DNA of 64,000 nt from Agrobacterium arsenijevicii (lineage in GTDB: Bacteria; Pseudomonadota; Alphaproteobacteria; Rhizobiales; Rhizobiaceae), in NCBI GenBank assembly GCA_000949895.1, contig JWIT01000010.1:1-64000 (forward strand). The letters run 5' to 3'. The position numbers and the translations under genes were made by a program. Under the pieces are notes generated by a model. It was not told where the DNA came from. It was given only the letters and a program-made list of their open reading frames with translations, and did no database searches. Positions 48,704 to 59,526 of this stretch are shown one piece after another (position 1 is the stretch's first letter; the number at the start of each line of letters is the position of its first letter).

Positions 48704-49687
48704 ATGCCCCGTTACCTTCAAGCCACAACAGAACGCTTTCCCGTCGCCGGCAGCTTCACCATCTCACGCGGCACCCGCACGCATGCGGACGTCGTAACGT
48801 GCACCATCCGCGATGGTTCCTTCGCCGGCATTGGCGAATGTGTGCCCTATTCGCGTTATGGCGAGAGCATCGAAGGCGTCGTCGCCGATATAGAGGCGAT
48901 GGCTGAGCGGATCGCCACCGGCCTGACTCGGCAGGAATTGCAGCAGGTGATGAAGCCCGGCGCCGCCCGCAATGCGGTGGATTGCGCGCTGTGGGATCTG
49001 GAAGCCAAAATGAGTGGCAAAAGTGCTGCCGAACATATTTTCGGACAGGCGGCAAAACCGCTCGTCACCGCTTACACCATCTCGCTTGCCGATCCCGAAA
49101 CCATGGCCGCCAAAACGGCGGAAAACGCCGCACGCCCGTTGCTGAAGATCAAGACCGGAACGGCGGATGACGAGGCACGCCTGCGGGCCGTGCGCGCCGC
49201 AGCCCCTGAAGCGCGCATCATCATCGACGCCAATGAGGGCTGGAACGATGATAATATCGAATATTATCTGAAGCTTGCGGCGGAACTGAACATCGCGCTT
49301 ATCGAACAGCCGCTGCCCGCCGACAAGGACGCCATTCTGGCGCGCATCGACCATCCGGTCCCGATCTGCGCCGATGAAAGCGTGCATTCCACCAAGGACC
49401 TTGCCGGCCTGCGCGATCGTTACGATGCAATCAACATCAAGCTCGACAAGACCGGCGGCCTCACGGAAGCGCTCGTCATGAAGGCGGAAGCGGAGCGCCT
49501 CGGTTTCACCATCATGGTCGGCTGCATGCTCGGCACCTCGCTCGGCATGGCCCCCGCCGTGCTGGCCGCCCAGGGGGCAGCCTTTTCCGATCTCGACGGC
49601 CCGCTGCTGCTGGCTGCGGACAGGGAGCCGGGGCTGGTTTATGAGGGGTCTCTGGTTTACCCGGCGCGGCCGGAATTGTGGGGGTAA
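48704..49687 (+). CDS. Dipeptide epimerase / N-acyl amino acid racemase-like (enolase superfamily)
   Basis: A 327-residue enolase-superfamily enzyme with LKIK (Lys148, Lys150) and metal ligands Asp175 (DANEGW), Glu201 (EQPLP) and Asp224 (CADES). The opposing base is Lys246 (NIKLDKTGG). This is the L-Ala-D/L-Glu epimerase pattern. In related alphaproteobacteria it is also named DgcA, an N-acetyl-glutamate racemase. Either peptidoglycan-peptide recycling or amino acid racemisation fits. The usual DgcN partner is not adjacent, so no symbol is assigned. Confidence 0.9.
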   Translation: MPRYLQATTERFPVAGSFTISRGTRTHADVVTCTIRDGSFAGIGECVPYSRYGESIEGVVADIEAMAERIATGLTRQELQQVMKPGAARNAVDCALWDLEAKMSGKSAAEHIFGQAAKPLVTAYTISLADPETMAAKTAENAARPLLKIKTGTADDEARLRAVRAAAPEARIIIDANEGWNDDNIEYYLKLAAELNIALIEQPLPADKDAILARIDHPVPICADESVHSTKDLAGLRDRYDAINIKLDKTGGLTEALVMKAEAERLGFTIMVGCMLGTSLGMAPAVLAAQGAAFSDLDGPLLLAADREPGLVYEGSLVYPARPELWG

Positions 49688-49794
49688 GAGCCGCCTGAGG
49701 TTCCACGGAGGAGCGGGAACACAGCTGCCGTATTCGCACGATATCTCAGCTATCCGCCAATAAAGTCGCTGAGAAGGTTCTAAAACCTCTCCTC

Positions 49795-49907
49795 CGTCAT
49801 GCCGGGCTTGACCCGGTATCCAGCCACGGCGCGTCTGCGCCGTGAAAAGAGCCTCCCGCGATCAAAGACTTGATCGCACTGGATCCCGGCTCAAGGCCGG
49901 GATGAAG
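49795..49907. repeat. Palindromic intergenic repeat (CGTCAT-ended family)
   Basis: The outer arms (49795-49822 and 49879-49907) are imperfect inverted copies. Smaller hairpins, such as CACGGCGCG/CGCGCCGTG-type and CGATCAA/TTGATCG, lie inside. The CGTCAT-end motif recurs at 54705, 55921 and 57500. There is no coding potential. Confidence 0.65.
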
Positions 49908-49984
49908 GTGTGCGGATGCTACAGCCTCGCCAAACGCATCATTCCTGAGGTGGCTTACCGCCCGCACCAGCCGATCAGTCCCAA

Positions 49985-50821
49985 TCAGGCCGCATGCTTC
50001 CCGATCAGACCCGGAATATCCACCGGTTCCATCTCATCCGATGTGCGTTCGGAGACATCGCTTGTCTGCATCCAGGTGATCAGCTCGAAAGTGCCATCGG
50101 CATTTTCGGCAATCGCCGTACAGCTTTCCACCCAGTCACCGGTGTTGATGTAGCGGATGCCGTCCATGTCTTCCATGACAGCATGGTGAATGTGCCCACA
50201 GATGACGCCGTCGACATTGTTGCGGCGTGCCTCGTCAGCCACCACGCGCTGGAATTCGCCGATGAAGTTGACGGCGTGCTTGACCTGCAGCTTGGCCCAG
50301 GCCGAGAACGACCAGTAAGGCAGGCCGATGCGGCGGCGCACAGCGGCGATGACGATATTGAGCGCGATCGCCGCGTCATAGGCCCAGTCACCGAGATAGG
50401 CGAGAAGGCGGGCGTTGCGCACCACCACGTCGAACTCGTCGCCATGGATGATGAGATATTTCTTGCCGTCGCCCGCCTCGTGGATCATGCGCTCGGCCAC
50501 TTCGATGCCGCCGAAATGCATGCCGGGGAATTCACGCAGGAATTCATCGTGGTTGCCGGGAATATAAACGATGCGCGTTCCCTTGCGAGCCTTGCGCAAC
50601 AGCTTCTGCACCACGTCGTTGCAGCCCTGCGGCCAGTACCAGCTGCGGCGCAGCCGCCAGCCGTCGATGATGTCGCCGACCAGAATGATCGTCTCGGCTT
50701 CGTGATACTTCAGAAAATCGAGCAGGAAATCCGTCTTGGCCGCCTTGGAACCGAGATGGACATCCGAAATGAAAAGCGTTCTGAACTGTCTGGTTTCAAT
50801 TTGACCGGCCACGGATTTCAT
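49985..50821 (-). CDS. LpxH-like UDP-2,3-diacylglucosamine diphosphatase family phosphoesterase
   Basis: A 278-residue calcineurin-type phosphoesterase. It has the full metal set: FISDVHLGS, VGDIIDGW, PGNHDEF, IIHGDEFD and GHIHHA, in the order seen in LpxH. Alphaproteobacteria generally use LpxI for lipid A synthesis, so this is more likely an LpxH-like paralogue of uncertain substrate than the main lipid A hydrolase. The start is taken at 50821 (MKSVAGQIETRQ). It is divergent from the malic enzyme gene. Confidence 0.85.
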   Translation of the reverse strand: MKSVAGQIETRQFRTLFISDVHLGSKAAKTDFLLDFLKYHEAETIILVGDIIDGWRLRRSWYWPQGCNDVVQKLLRKARKGTRIVYIPGNHDEFLREFPGMHFGGIEVAERMIHEAGDGKKYLIIHGDEFDVVVRNARLLAYLGDWAYDAAIALNIVIAAVRRRIGLPYWSFSAWAKLQVKHAVNFIGEFQRVVADEARRNNVDGVICGHIHHAVMEDMDGIRYINTGDWVESCTAIAENADGTFELITWMQTSDVSERTSDEMEPVDIPGLIGKHAA

Positions 50822-51050
50822 CCCCCTGTTCGGTTGCGTCCCTGCGGCTTTCTTCCCTCTCAGAACCAGACTCGTGTTGCAGCAACATGACAATGGCCCG
50901 TTTTTATACGGAATATGACTGATGGCATCACGAAAACGCGAATAAGCCATGCCCGCATTTGCATAAGGGAGCGGCAAATAACGGCTGTACCATGGGAAAG
51001 TTTGTTGTATTCAGAGGGCCGGAATTGAACCAGACATGACGGTGGAAGAC

Positions 51051-53366
51051 ATGACCTCTCACGATAAGAACAACACGCCCGCCAACACGGCAAAGGCCGA
51101 CATCGAGGAACAGGCGCTCTTTTTCCACCGCTACCCGCGCCCCGGCAAGCTGGAAATCCAGGCCACCAAGCCGCTCGGCAACCAGCGCGATCTGGCGCTT
51201 GCCTATTCGCCCGGCGTCGCCGCCCCCTGCCTCGCCATCCATGAAAATCCGGAAATGGCGGCGGAATACACCGCCCGCGCCAATCTCGTCGCGGTCATTT
51301 CCAACGGCACGGCGGTGCTCGGGCTCGGCAATATCGGCCCGCTCGCATCCAAGCCTGTCATGGAAGGCAAGGCCGTCCTCTTCAAGAAATTCGCCGGCAT
51401 CGACGTTTTCGACATCGAGATCGACGCGCCCGGCATCAACGACATGGTCTCCACCATCGCCGCGCTGGAACCCACCTTCGGCGGCATCAACCTTGAGGAC
51501 ATCAAGGCGCCGGAATGTTTCGAGGTGGAACGCCAGCTGCGCGAGAAGATGAACATCCCCGTCTTCCACGACGACCAGCACGGCACGGCGATCATCGTCG
51601 CCGCCGCCGTTACCAACGCTTTGGAACTGGCCGGAAAATCGCTTTCGAGCGTCAAGATCGTCGCCTCCGGCGCCGGTGCGGCAGCTCTCGCATGCCTCAA
51701 CCTGCTCGTCGCCATGGGCGCAAACAAGGACAACATCTGGGTCCACGATATCGAGGGTCTCGTTTATGAGGGCCGTAACACGCTGATGGACGAGTGGAAG
51801 GAAGTCTACGCGCAGAAGACCGACAAGCGCGTTCTGGCCGACTCGATCGACGGCGCCGATGTCTTCCTCGGCCTTTCGGCGGCCGGCGTGCTGAAGCCGG
51901 AACTGCTGGAGCGCATGGCGGAAAACCCGCTGATCCTCGCTCTCGCCAACCCCAATCCGGAAATCATGCCGGAAGCGGCGCGCGCAGCGCGTCCGGATGC
52001 GATGATTTGCACCGGCCGTTCGGATTTCCCGAACCAGGTCAACAACGTTCTCTGCTTCCCCTATATCTTCCGCGGCGCGCTGGATTGCGGCGCAACCACC
52101 ATCAACGAGGAAATGAAGATGGCCGCCGTGCAGGCCATCGCCGAGCTTGCCCGCGAGGAAGTCTCGGAAGTCGCCGCCAAGGCCTATAGCGGCGAGACGC
52201 CGATCTTCGGCCCGAACTACCTCATTCCCTCGCCTTTCGATCCGCGCCTCATCCTGCGCATTGCACCGGCTGTCGCCCGTGCTGCCGCCGCAAGCGGCGT
52301 CGCCGCCCGGCCGATCACCGATTTCGAAGCCTATTTCGACCAGCTGAACCGTTTCGTCTGGCGTTCCGGCTTCATCATGAAGCCGGTCTTCAATGCCGCC
52401 AAGGCCGCCGAAAAGAAGCGCATCATCTTTGCCGAAGGCGAAGACGAGCGCGTGCTGCGCGCCGCCCAGGTGCTGCTGGAAGAAGGCACCGGCATCCCGA
52501 TCCTGATCGGCCGTCCGCAGATCATCGAAACGCGCCTGAAGCGCTTCGGCCTGCGCATCCGTCCGCATACGGATTTCGCCGTGGTCAACCCGGAAGACGA
52601 TCCGCGTTACCGCGACTATGTCGATGATTATTTCGCCCTCGTCGGCCGCGCCGGCATCAACCCGGAAGCCGCCCGCACCATCGTGCGCACCAACTCCACG
52701 GTGATCGGCGCCCTTGCGGTGAAGCGCGATGAAGCGGATGCGCTGATCTGCGGCCTCGAAGGCCGTTATGACCGGCACTTGCGCGACGTGAACCAGATCA
52801 TCGGCAAGCAGGAAGGCGTGCGCTCGTTTGCGGGTCTCAGCCTGCTCATCACCCAGCAGGGCGCGCTGTTCCTCACCGACACCTTTGTCAACAACGATCC
52901 GACATCCGAGGAAGTGGCGGAAATGGCCATTCTCGCGGCCAAGGAAATCCGCCGCTTCGGCATCACGCCGAAGATCGCGCTCGCCAGCCATTCCAATTTC
53001 GGCTCGCGCGATTCGGAAAGCGCCCGCAAGATGCGCCGCGCGCTGAAGATCGTGCAGGCGGCGGCACCTGAACTGGAAGTGGACGGCGAAATGCAGGGCG
53101 GCTCCGCACTTTCGGAAGCGCTGCGCAAGCGTGCGATGCCGAACAGCGTGCTGACCGGCGAGGCAAACCTTCTGGTTTTCCCGAACCTCGATGCCGCCAA
53201 CATCACGCTCGGCGTCACCCGCACGCTGACGGAAGGTCTGCATGTCGGCCCGATCCTGCTCGGCAGCGCCCTGCCCGCCCATATCCTGTCGCCCAGCGTC
53301 ACCTCGCGCGGCGTCGTCAACATGGCGGCATTTGCCGTCGTGCAGGCATCGCACCCTTCGGTGTGA
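51051..53366 (+). CDS. maeB: NADP-dependent malic enzyme with phosphotransacetylase-like domain
   Basis: Oxidatively decarboxylates malate to pyruvate. The 771-residue protein has the malic enzyme part (about 1-430: [61 protein letters not shown]). The C-terminal phosphotransacetylase-like domain (about 430-765) is non-catalytic but allosteric in rhizobial MaeB-type enzymes. ATGs at 51036 and 51051 are both in frame; the second has GGTGGAAGAC at good distance. It supplies NADPH and pyruvate during growth on C4-dicarboxylates. The large reverse-strand frame across it is a shadow. Confidence 0.95.
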   Translation: MTSHDKNNTPANTAKADIEEQALFFHRYPRPGKLEIQATKPLGNQRDLALAYSPGVAAPCLAIHENPEMAAEYTARANLVAVISNGTAVLGLGNIGPLASKPVMEGKAVLFKKFAGIDVFDIEIDAPGINDMVSTIAALEPTFGGINLEDIKAPECFEVERQLREKMNIPVFHDDQHGTAIIVAAAVTNALELAGKSLSSVKIVASGAGAAALACLNLLVAMGANKDNIWVHDIEGLVYEGRNTLMDEWKEVYAQKTDKRVLADSIDGADVFLGLSAAGVLKPELLERMAENPLILALANPNPEIMPEAARAARPDAMICTGRSDFPNQVNNVLCFPYIFRGALDCGATTINEEMKMAAVQAIAELAREEVSEVAAKAYSGETPIFGPNYLIPSPFDPRLILRIAPAVARAAAASGVAARPITDFEAYFDQLNRFVWRSGFIMKPVFNAAKAAEKKRIIFAEGEDERVLRAAQVLLEEGTGIPILIGRPQIIETRLKRFGLRIRPHTDFAVVNPEDDPRYRDYVDDYFALVGRAGINPEAARTIVRTNSTVIGALAVKRDEADALICGLEGRYDRHLRDVNQIIGKQEGVRSFAGLSLLITQQGALFLTDTFVNNDPTSEEVAEMAILAAKEIRRFGITPKIALASHSNFGSRDSESARKMRRALKIVQAAAPELEVDGEMQGGSALSEALRKRAMPNSVLTGEANLLVFPNLDAANITLGVTRTLTEGLHVGPILLGSALPAHILSPSVTSRGVVNMAAFAVVQASHPSV

Positions 53367-53521
53367 TGTTGTGGGGGTGTGATGTTGCGGGCGTATTAAC
53401 GCAGTTTTGAACATGCTGTTGCCGCATTGCGGCAACAGCTTATGTTATCTTCCTGAAACATGGATTTCCCGAAGCATAACACCCTCGCCCTCACGCGCGG
53501 GATATCGAACGGATCGAACAA

Positions 53522-54625
53522 TTGACCCGGCGCCGCAGCCGCATCATCGGCTTTCTGCTTCCCCTTGTTTTCGTCGCGCCGGCCGCCGCTTTCGCGGACG
53601 AGGTGTGTGACACGCTTTATGCGCAATTGCGCGAGCCGCCGCGTGTCATCGGCAATACGGCCGAGGTGCGGCGTTACGCCAACGCGCTCACCCGCCAGAA
53701 CATCGAAATCCGCAAGATCAGGAACGATCTGCGCCGCTACGGCTGCTCATCGGCAAGCATCACCGTTTATGGCAACCCCAATGCCGATCTCTGCGCGCAG
53801 ATCAGCGACGCGATGGCGGATGCGCAGAGCGAGCGCGACGCCATCATCCGTGACCGTGACGATGCGATGGCGGCCCAGAGCAACGACGATGGTGACATCA
53901 GACGCCAGCGCATCCTCGCCGCCCTCGACGCCAATGGCTGCGCCGCCATGCCGGACGCAGATACGCAAGTGCCGCCGGCCCCCAACGTGACGCGTTACCC
54001 TGAAGCCTTCGGCCAGCCGGGCAATCCAACCGGACAGGCAGGGCTTTCGCCCTACCCCAATGCCACAGCCGAAGGTGGGCTGAGAACGCTGTGCGTGCGC
54101 ACCTGCGACGGCTCGTTTTTCCCCATCGCCTCCAATGCCTCACCGCTCGATTTCCGCGCCCAGGCAGAACAATGCCAGAAGATGTGCCCCGGCACGGAGA
54201 CGGAGCTTTATTTCCACTCCATGGCGGATCAGGAAACGGCCGACATGGTCTCGGCCGAAACCGGAAAACCCTACAAGGACCTGCCGACCGCCTTTGCCTA
54301 TAAGAACGCCTCGACAAAAGCGCCGAACTGCGCCTGCAACATGGCCGCTTATCACGAGGAGATGAAGGAGCAGGAGAGCGCCCGGCCGGAAGGTGGAAAA
54401 CCCTATTCCAGCATCACGACCATCCCATCACCACAAGGTGACAAGGCTCCAAAGCCCACAGAACTGCAACAAGCCGCAAAGCCGCCGGAACAACCGGTTC
54501 CCGAACGCGACTACGACCCGAACAACAGCAACGTCCGCGTCATCGGCCCGAAATTCCTGCCCGACCAGACAGGCCGGATCGACCTGAAGAACCCGGCGCT
54601 GAAGGGCATACAGCCGCAGCAATAG
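53522..54625 (+). CDS. DUF2865 domain protein, exported
   Basis: A 367-residue protein with a signal peptide (RRRSRIIGFLLPLVFVAPAAAFADE). A helical N-terminal region with several Cys (GCSSAS, DLCAQIS, NGCAAMP) is followed by the conserved LRTLCVRTCDGSFFPIASNASPLDF...CQKMCPG that defines DUF2865, then a Pro-rich C-terminus. The conserved Cys pattern suggests disulfides in the periplasm. The start is TTG at 53522, because an upstream ATG at 53460 runs into a stop. The function of the family is unknown. Confidence 0.87.
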   Translation: MTRRRSRIIGFLLPLVFVAPAAAFADEVCDTLYAQLREPPRVIGNTAEVRRYANALTRQNIEIRKIRNDLRRYGCSSASITVYGNPNADLCAQISDAMADAQSERDAIIRDRDDAMAAQSNDDGDIRRQRILAALDANGCAAMPDADTQVPPAPNVTRYPEAFGQPGNPTGQAGLSPYPNATAEGGLRTLCVRTCDGSFFPIASNASPLDFRAQAEQCQKMCPGTETELYFHSMADQETADMVSAETGKPYKDLPTAFAYKNASTKAPNCACNMAAYHEEMKEQESARPEGGKPYSSITTIPSPQGDKAPKPTELQQAAKPPEQPVPERDYDPNNSNVRVIGPKFLPDQTGRIDLKNPALKGIQPQQ

Positions 54626-54704
54626 CGGCGCGGGTGCGCACCCGTTGTGAAGCGAGCACGAAGCTCCCTCATGGTTTGATGGCAAGGTTTGAAAATCTCT
54701 CCTT

Positions 54705-54792
54705 CGTCATGCTCGGGCCTGTCCCGAGCATCTGCAACCTATCGTTTTTTATGAGACGCTGGCAGATCCTCGGGACAAGCCCGAGGATGACG
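54705..54792. repeat. Palindromic intergenic repeat (CGTCAT-ended family)
   Basis: Two 31-base arms (54705-54735 and 54762-54792) pair with 28 of 31 positions complementary around a 26-base centre. It has the same end motif as the elements at 49795 and 55921. It lies between the DUF2865 and bluB genes, which are convergent, and may also work as a terminator. Confidence 0.7.
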
Positions 54793-54848
54793 TCGAGTAT
54801 GGATGGAGGTGTGAGCCGTCTGAGGAGCAGGGTTACCCTCCGCGCGCC

Positions 54849-55568
<720 letters not shown>

Positions 55569-55671
55569 CTATCCCCAACAATGCTGGCGCGCCGCCACGA
55601 AAACCGGCTCCGGTTTCCAACTGCACGACACGCCTCTTCAACAACCTGCCGCCATCCACGCGGTCGGTCTA

Positions 55672-55838
55672 TCTTGCCAGGCCGGTCTTCTGACTCGGCT
55701 TCATCCGCCCGCTTTCGCCTTCCCGAATTGCTTCAGTGGCACCAAGAAAAAGGGCATCCGCCTCACAGCGCTGGGCACGTTCCGGTTTCGCACCGGATTC
55801 CCGATTCTCCCGCCGCAAATGGCGGGCACCTGACGGAG
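55672..55838 (-). promoter_or_regulatory. Cobalamin riboswitch upstream of bluB
   Basis: On the minus strand, from 55838 to 55672, the sequence has the hallmarks of a cobalamin riboswitch. It starts with a GTCAGGTGCC-type segment and a GCCCGCC/GGCGGG hairpin. The GGTGCGAAACCGG block, the CGCTGTGA core and the closing AGTCAGAAGACCGGCC (the B12 box) follow in the expected order. It sits about 107 bases before the bluB start. A small stem (55601-55616) in that gap could be part of the expression platform. Vitamin B12 is expected to repress bluB. Confidence 0.9.
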
Positions 55839-55920
55839 GAACCTATGGGCAAGAAAGCTTGCGAATACAAGCATATTGCAGAGCGATGCGGCAATGTGAC
55901 CATGGCGAGCCCCCCACCTC

Positions 55921-56018
55921 CGTCATTCCGGCCTTGAGCCGGAATCCAGCCAGCCCAAGTCCTTGGGCTGAAAAGAGTCCTTTCGCCGCGCAGACGCGCG
56001 TCAAGTCCGGCATGACGG
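55921..56018. repeat. Palindromic intergenic repeat (CGTCAT-ended family)
   Basis: The arms CGTCATTCCGGCCTTGAGCC and the inverted GGCATGACGG copy flank smaller hairpins such as CAGCCCAAG/CTTGGGCTG. It is the third copy of this element type within 6.2 kb. It lies past the stop of the minus-strand beta-propeller gene. Confidence 0.6.
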
Positions 56019-56038
56019 AAGCAGCACTCCTTACCACA

Positions 56039-56869
56039 TCACTCCACGGGGAAATAACGCACATAAGCAAACTCGTCACCATCGGGTGACCAGTTGGGCG
56101 AATTCATCGTTCCCTGCCCGCCAAACAGCTCGAACAGAGTCTCCACATTGCCGCCATCCAGGTCCATCAACCGCACGCGTACATCAAGATCGCGCGGATG
56201 GTCGAAGACATCGGCGTCGTAGGAGACGAACACCACCTTGTCCCCCTTGGGAGACGGGTGCGGGAACCAGTCGCCATAGGCGCTGTCGGTGATGCGCTCG
56301 ACGGCCGAGCCATCCACCCGCACGCGCCAGATCTGCATCAGGCCGGTGCGGCTGGAATTGAAATAGATCCACCCACCATCCGGCGAGTAATCCGGCCCGT
56401 CATTGCGGCCCTCACCATGGGTAAGGCGCGTCTCAACACCGCTGTCTATGTCCATGGAATAGATATCGAAAACCTGATCGCGAATGCCGCAGTAGGCAAA
56501 GCTTTTTCCGTCCGGCGACCAACCGTGCCAGTAGGAAGGAAGGTTCTTCGTCATCAGCCGCGGCGTGCCGCCCGTCGATGGCAGGAGATAAATGGCGCTC
56601 TTGCCGAACTCCACCTTGTCGGAAATGGCATACAGCGAACCATCAGGTGAAATGCCGTGGTCGTTGTTGCAGATCGTAGCAAAGCCGGTATCAACCTTCT
56701 CCGGCGAAGTATCACCGGCAAGAGACAGCCGGTAGAGCAGCCCTTCAGCGTTCAACAGCAGATATTTGCCATCCGGCGACCAGTTCGGCGCCTCGAACAG
56801 CTCCGGCGTCTGCCAGACCACCCGCATCTGCCGGGTGCGGATGTTGAAGATTTCGATCGAACTGCGCAT
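56039..56869 (-). CDS. TolB-like beta-propeller protein, probably cytoplasmic
   Basis: A 276-residue protein built from repeated PD40/WD40-like blades: NWSPDGKYLLL, GISPDGSLYAIS, GWSPDGKSFAYC, DYSPDGGWIYFNS, HPSPKGDKVVFVS and NWSPDGDEFAYV. This resembles the propeller of TolB, but the N-terminal TolB domain and a signal peptide are both missing. It is therefore not TolB of the Tol-Pal system and probably acts in the cytoplasm. It may be a carbohydrate-related or binding protein. Function unknown. It diverges from the VOC gene. Confidence 0.82.
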   Translation of the reverse strand: MRSSIEIFNIRTRQMRVVWQTPELFEAPNWSPDGKYLLLNAEGLLYRLSLAGDTSPEKVDTGFATICNNDHGISPDGSLYAISDKVEFGKSAIYLLPSTGGTPRLMTKNLPSYWHGWSPDGKSFAYCGIRDQVFDIYSMDIDSGVETRLTHGEGRNDGPDYSPDGGWIYFNSSRTGLMQIWRVRVDGSAVERITDSAYGDWFPHPSPKGDKVVFVSYDADVFDHPRDLDVRVRLMDLDGGNVETLFELFGGQGTMNSPNWSPDGDEFAYVRYFPVE

Positions 56870-57056
56870 GCTGCCTCCCCGGCCTGTCGATAGTCTGGAT
56901 CGGGGCGTGACGCAGATATTCCATTTGCATCCGCCACCGCCGTGATTATGATCCTATTGCCGCAGGCACCGTCCTGCAAATTCAAATCGGAAAAAACGCC
57001 AGCGTTCCGGCACCGCCCGCGCCCCTGCCCGTTTCTCCCAGATCCGAGGTTCCGCG

Positions 57057-57434
57057 ATGAATGACATCGCCGATCACGGCATCCGGTTCGGCCGGATCGC
57101 CGCAATGCTTCCTGTCAAGAATATCGAAAAAGCCCATGATTTTTATGTCGGCGTGCTCGGCTTCGAAAAGACCTTCGAAAACGGCAACCCCGTCGGTTTC
57201 ATGATCCTGAAACAGGGTAATGCCGAGCTGCACCTGACATTGCAGCCCACGCACAAGCCGGCGCCCTTCAATGTGGCGCATATGCTGGTCAGCGACGTCG
57301 ACGCGCTGCACGCGCTTTGCAAGAGCCACGGGCTGCGCATCATCAAGGGCCTGCAGGACAAGGATTACGGCCTGCGTGCCTTCGTTTTCGAAGACCCGGA
57401 TGGCAACCGCATCGATGTGGGGCAGGTTATCTGA
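57057..57434 (+). CDS. VOC (glyoxalase/bleomycin resistance) family protein
   Basis: A 125-residue protein of one VOC module: RFGRIAAMLPVKNIEKAHDFYVGVLGFEKTFENGNPVGFMILKQGNAELHLTLQPTHKP, then AHMLVSDVDALHALCKSHGLRIIKGLQDKDYGLRAFVFEDPDGNRIDVGQ. The C-terminal FEDPDGNRIDVG is the typical ending strand with metal-ligand Glu/Asp positions. VOC proteins range from lyases to antibiotic-binding proteins; the substrate cannot be told. It is a single gene. Confidence 0.88.
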   Translation: MNDIADHGIRFGRIAAMLPVKNIEKAHDFYVGVLGFEKTFENGNPVGFMILKQGNAELHLTLQPTHKPAPFNVAHMLVSDVDALHALCKSHGLRIIKGLQDKDYGLRAFVFEDPDGNRIDVGQVI

Positions 57435-57595
57435 GGCGAGTGGTCGGCGCGGGGTTTTCTCCGCGCCGTTTCTGGGCCGTCAAAGGCTCCTCACACGCAA
57501 CATCATCCGCCTCAAGGGCGAGGATGACGGAGTAAGGGAGTTAAACTCACCTTCCAGAAATCACGGTGCAGCTCCTTACCCACGCCACCCACCAA

Positions 57596-59275
57596 TCACC
57601 GATCCCGAAAACGGTTGGTGATCGGGTAGCGGCGGTCGCGGCCGAAGTTCTTCTTGGTGATCTTCACGCCGGGTGCGGATTGGCGGCGCTTGTATTCGGC
57701 GAGATAGAGCAGATGCTCGATCCGGTGCACCGTCGCCACATCATGGCCACGTGCAAGGATTTCCTCGACCGACATTTCCTTTTCCACCAGGCACTCCAGA
57801 ATGTCGTCCAGCACCGGATAGGGCGGCAGCGAATCCTGGTCAGTCTGGTTGGGGCGCAATTCGGCAGACGGCGCCTTGGAGATGATATTGGCGGGGATCA
57901 CCTCGCCGGAAGGCCCGAGCGCACCTGGCGGCACATGACCGTTGCGCCATCTGGAAATGGCGTAGACCTGCATCTTGTAGAGGTCCTTGATGGGGTTGAA
58001 GCCACCATTCATGTCGCCGTAGAGCGTGGCATAACCCACCGACATTTCCGACTTGTTGCCGGTTGTCACCACCATCGAGCCGAACTTGTTGGAAACGGCC
58101 ATGAGGATGGTGCCGCGTGCACGGCTTTGCAGGTTTTCTTCGGTAATGCCCTCTTCCGTACCTTCGAAAAGCTCTGACAGCGCTGACATGAAACCGTCCA
58201 CCGGCTCGGCAATCGGCACGATATCGTAACGGCAGCCGAGAGCTCTCGCGCAATCGGCGGCGTCCTTCAGCGAATCCTCGGAGGTGTAACGATAGGGCAG
58301 CATGATGCAACGCACCCGCTCCTCGCCCAGCGCGTCAACCGCAAGTGCTGCGCAGATCGCCGAATCGATGCCGCCGGACAGGCCGAGAACGACGCTCTTG
58401 AAGCCGTTCTTGTTGACGTAATCGCGAAAGCCCAGCATGCAGGCGCGGTAATCCGCTTCCTCACCATCAGGAATTTTCGAGAACGGTCCGCTTTCGCAGC
58501 GCCAGCCTTTTTCCGTGCGTTTCCAGTCGGTGACAGCAAGCGTCGCCTCGAACTGGCTCATCTGGAAGGCGAGCGACTTGTCGGCGTTGAAGGCGAAGCT
58601 CGCGCCGTCGAATACCAGCTCATCCTGTCCGCCGAGCTGATTGGCGAAGACCAGCGGCAGGCCGCTTTCGATAACCTGTCTGAGCGCCACCTGATGGCGC
58701 ACATCCAGCTTGCCGCGATAATAGGGCGAACCGTTCGGCACCAGCAGGATTTCCGCCCCGCTTTCGGCGAGCGTCTCGCACACGCCCATATCGTTCCAGA
58801 TTTCCTCGCAGATCGGAATGCCGATCCTGATGCCACGGAAATTATAGGGACCGGAGATCGATCCTTCGGCGAAAACGCGTTTTTCGTCGAACTCGCCATA
58901 GTTCGGCAGGTCGATCTTGTCGCGCAGCGCAATGATCTTGCCGCCATCCAGAAGCGCCACCGAATTGTGCCGGCCCGCCTCGCCCTGACGCGGAAAACCG
59001 ATGACGATGCCGGGTCCACCATCGGCGGTCTCCGCAGCCAGTTCTTCCACCGCCTTCAGGCAGGCCTTCAGAAAAGCCGGCTTCAGCACCAGATCCTCAG
59101 GCGGATAGCCGGATATGAAAAGCTCGGTCAGAAGCAGGAGATCGGCACCTTGCGTTGCCGCATCTGCCCGTGCCTCGCGCGCCTTGGCGAGATTGCCCGC
59201 CACGTCGCCAACTGTCGGATTGAACTGCCCGACGGCAATTCTGAGATGGTTTTTGATGTCGTGTCTGTCGCTCAT
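57596..59275 (-). CDS. nadE: Glutamine-dependent NAD(+) synthetase
   Basis: Last step of NAD synthesis. The 559-residue protein has an N-terminal nitrilase-type glutaminase: Glu in LLLTELFISGYPP, Lys in DKIDLPNYGEFDE, Cys in IGIPICEEIWNDMG. The C-terminal NAD synthetase has SGGIDSAICAALAVDALG (ATP-binding P-loop) and TTGNKSEMSVGYATLYGDMNGGFNPIKDLYK. The two-domain form uses glutamine directly. It is divergent from the LtaS-like gene. Confidence 0.95.
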   Translation of the reverse strand: MSDRHDIKNHLRIAVGQFNPTVGDVAGNLAKAREARADAATQGADLLLLTELFISGYPPEDLVLKPAFLKACLKAVEELAAETADGGPGIVIGFPRQGEAGRHNSVALLDGGKIIALRDKIDLPNYGEFDEKRVFAEGSISGPYNFRGIRIGIPICEEIWNDMGVCETLAESGAEILLVPNGSPYYRGKLDVRHQVALRQVIESGLPLVFANQLGGQDELVFDGASFAFNADKSLAFQMSQFEATLAVTDWKRTEKGWRCESGPFSKIPDGEEADYRACMLGFRDYVNKNGFKSVVLGLSGGIDSAICAALAVDALGEERVRCIMLPYRYTSEDSLKDAADCARALGCRYDIVPIAEPVDGFMSALSELFEGTEEGITEENLQSRARGTILMAVSNKFGSMVVTTGNKSEMSVGYATLYGDMNGGFNPIKDLYKMQVYAISRWRNGHVPPGALGPSGEVIPANIISKAPSAELRPNQTDQDSLPPYPVLDDILECLVEKEMSVEEILARGHDVATVHRIEHLLYLAEYKRRQSAPGVKITKKNFGRDRRYPITNRFRDR

Positions 59276-59526
59276 GACTTTTCAATACCGCGCCCGTGGC
59301 CGCTCCGCAACGCGGCAATTGCATGCCGCGCCGCCTCGGCTCATTCAAGCCGGAAGGGACGCGTTCAAACCGTGGTTGGCGTTCACACGAAGGTTATCGC
59401 CGCGCCCGCCAGATTCCGCAAAGTTCATGTCGCGTTCATCGCGCTTATGTGACAGTTACATGACAGTTTTGCGACGCCCCGATTCACCCTCCCGAATTGC
59501 GCGGCGCCGCCTCGCAATACCGGAGT

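Noticed and set aside
50928..53435. 835-codon open frame on the minus strand across the malic enzyme gene
   Set aside because: His/Arg/Asp-rich composition typical of an antisense shadow in high-G+C DNA; the plus-strand malic enzyme explains the bases fully.
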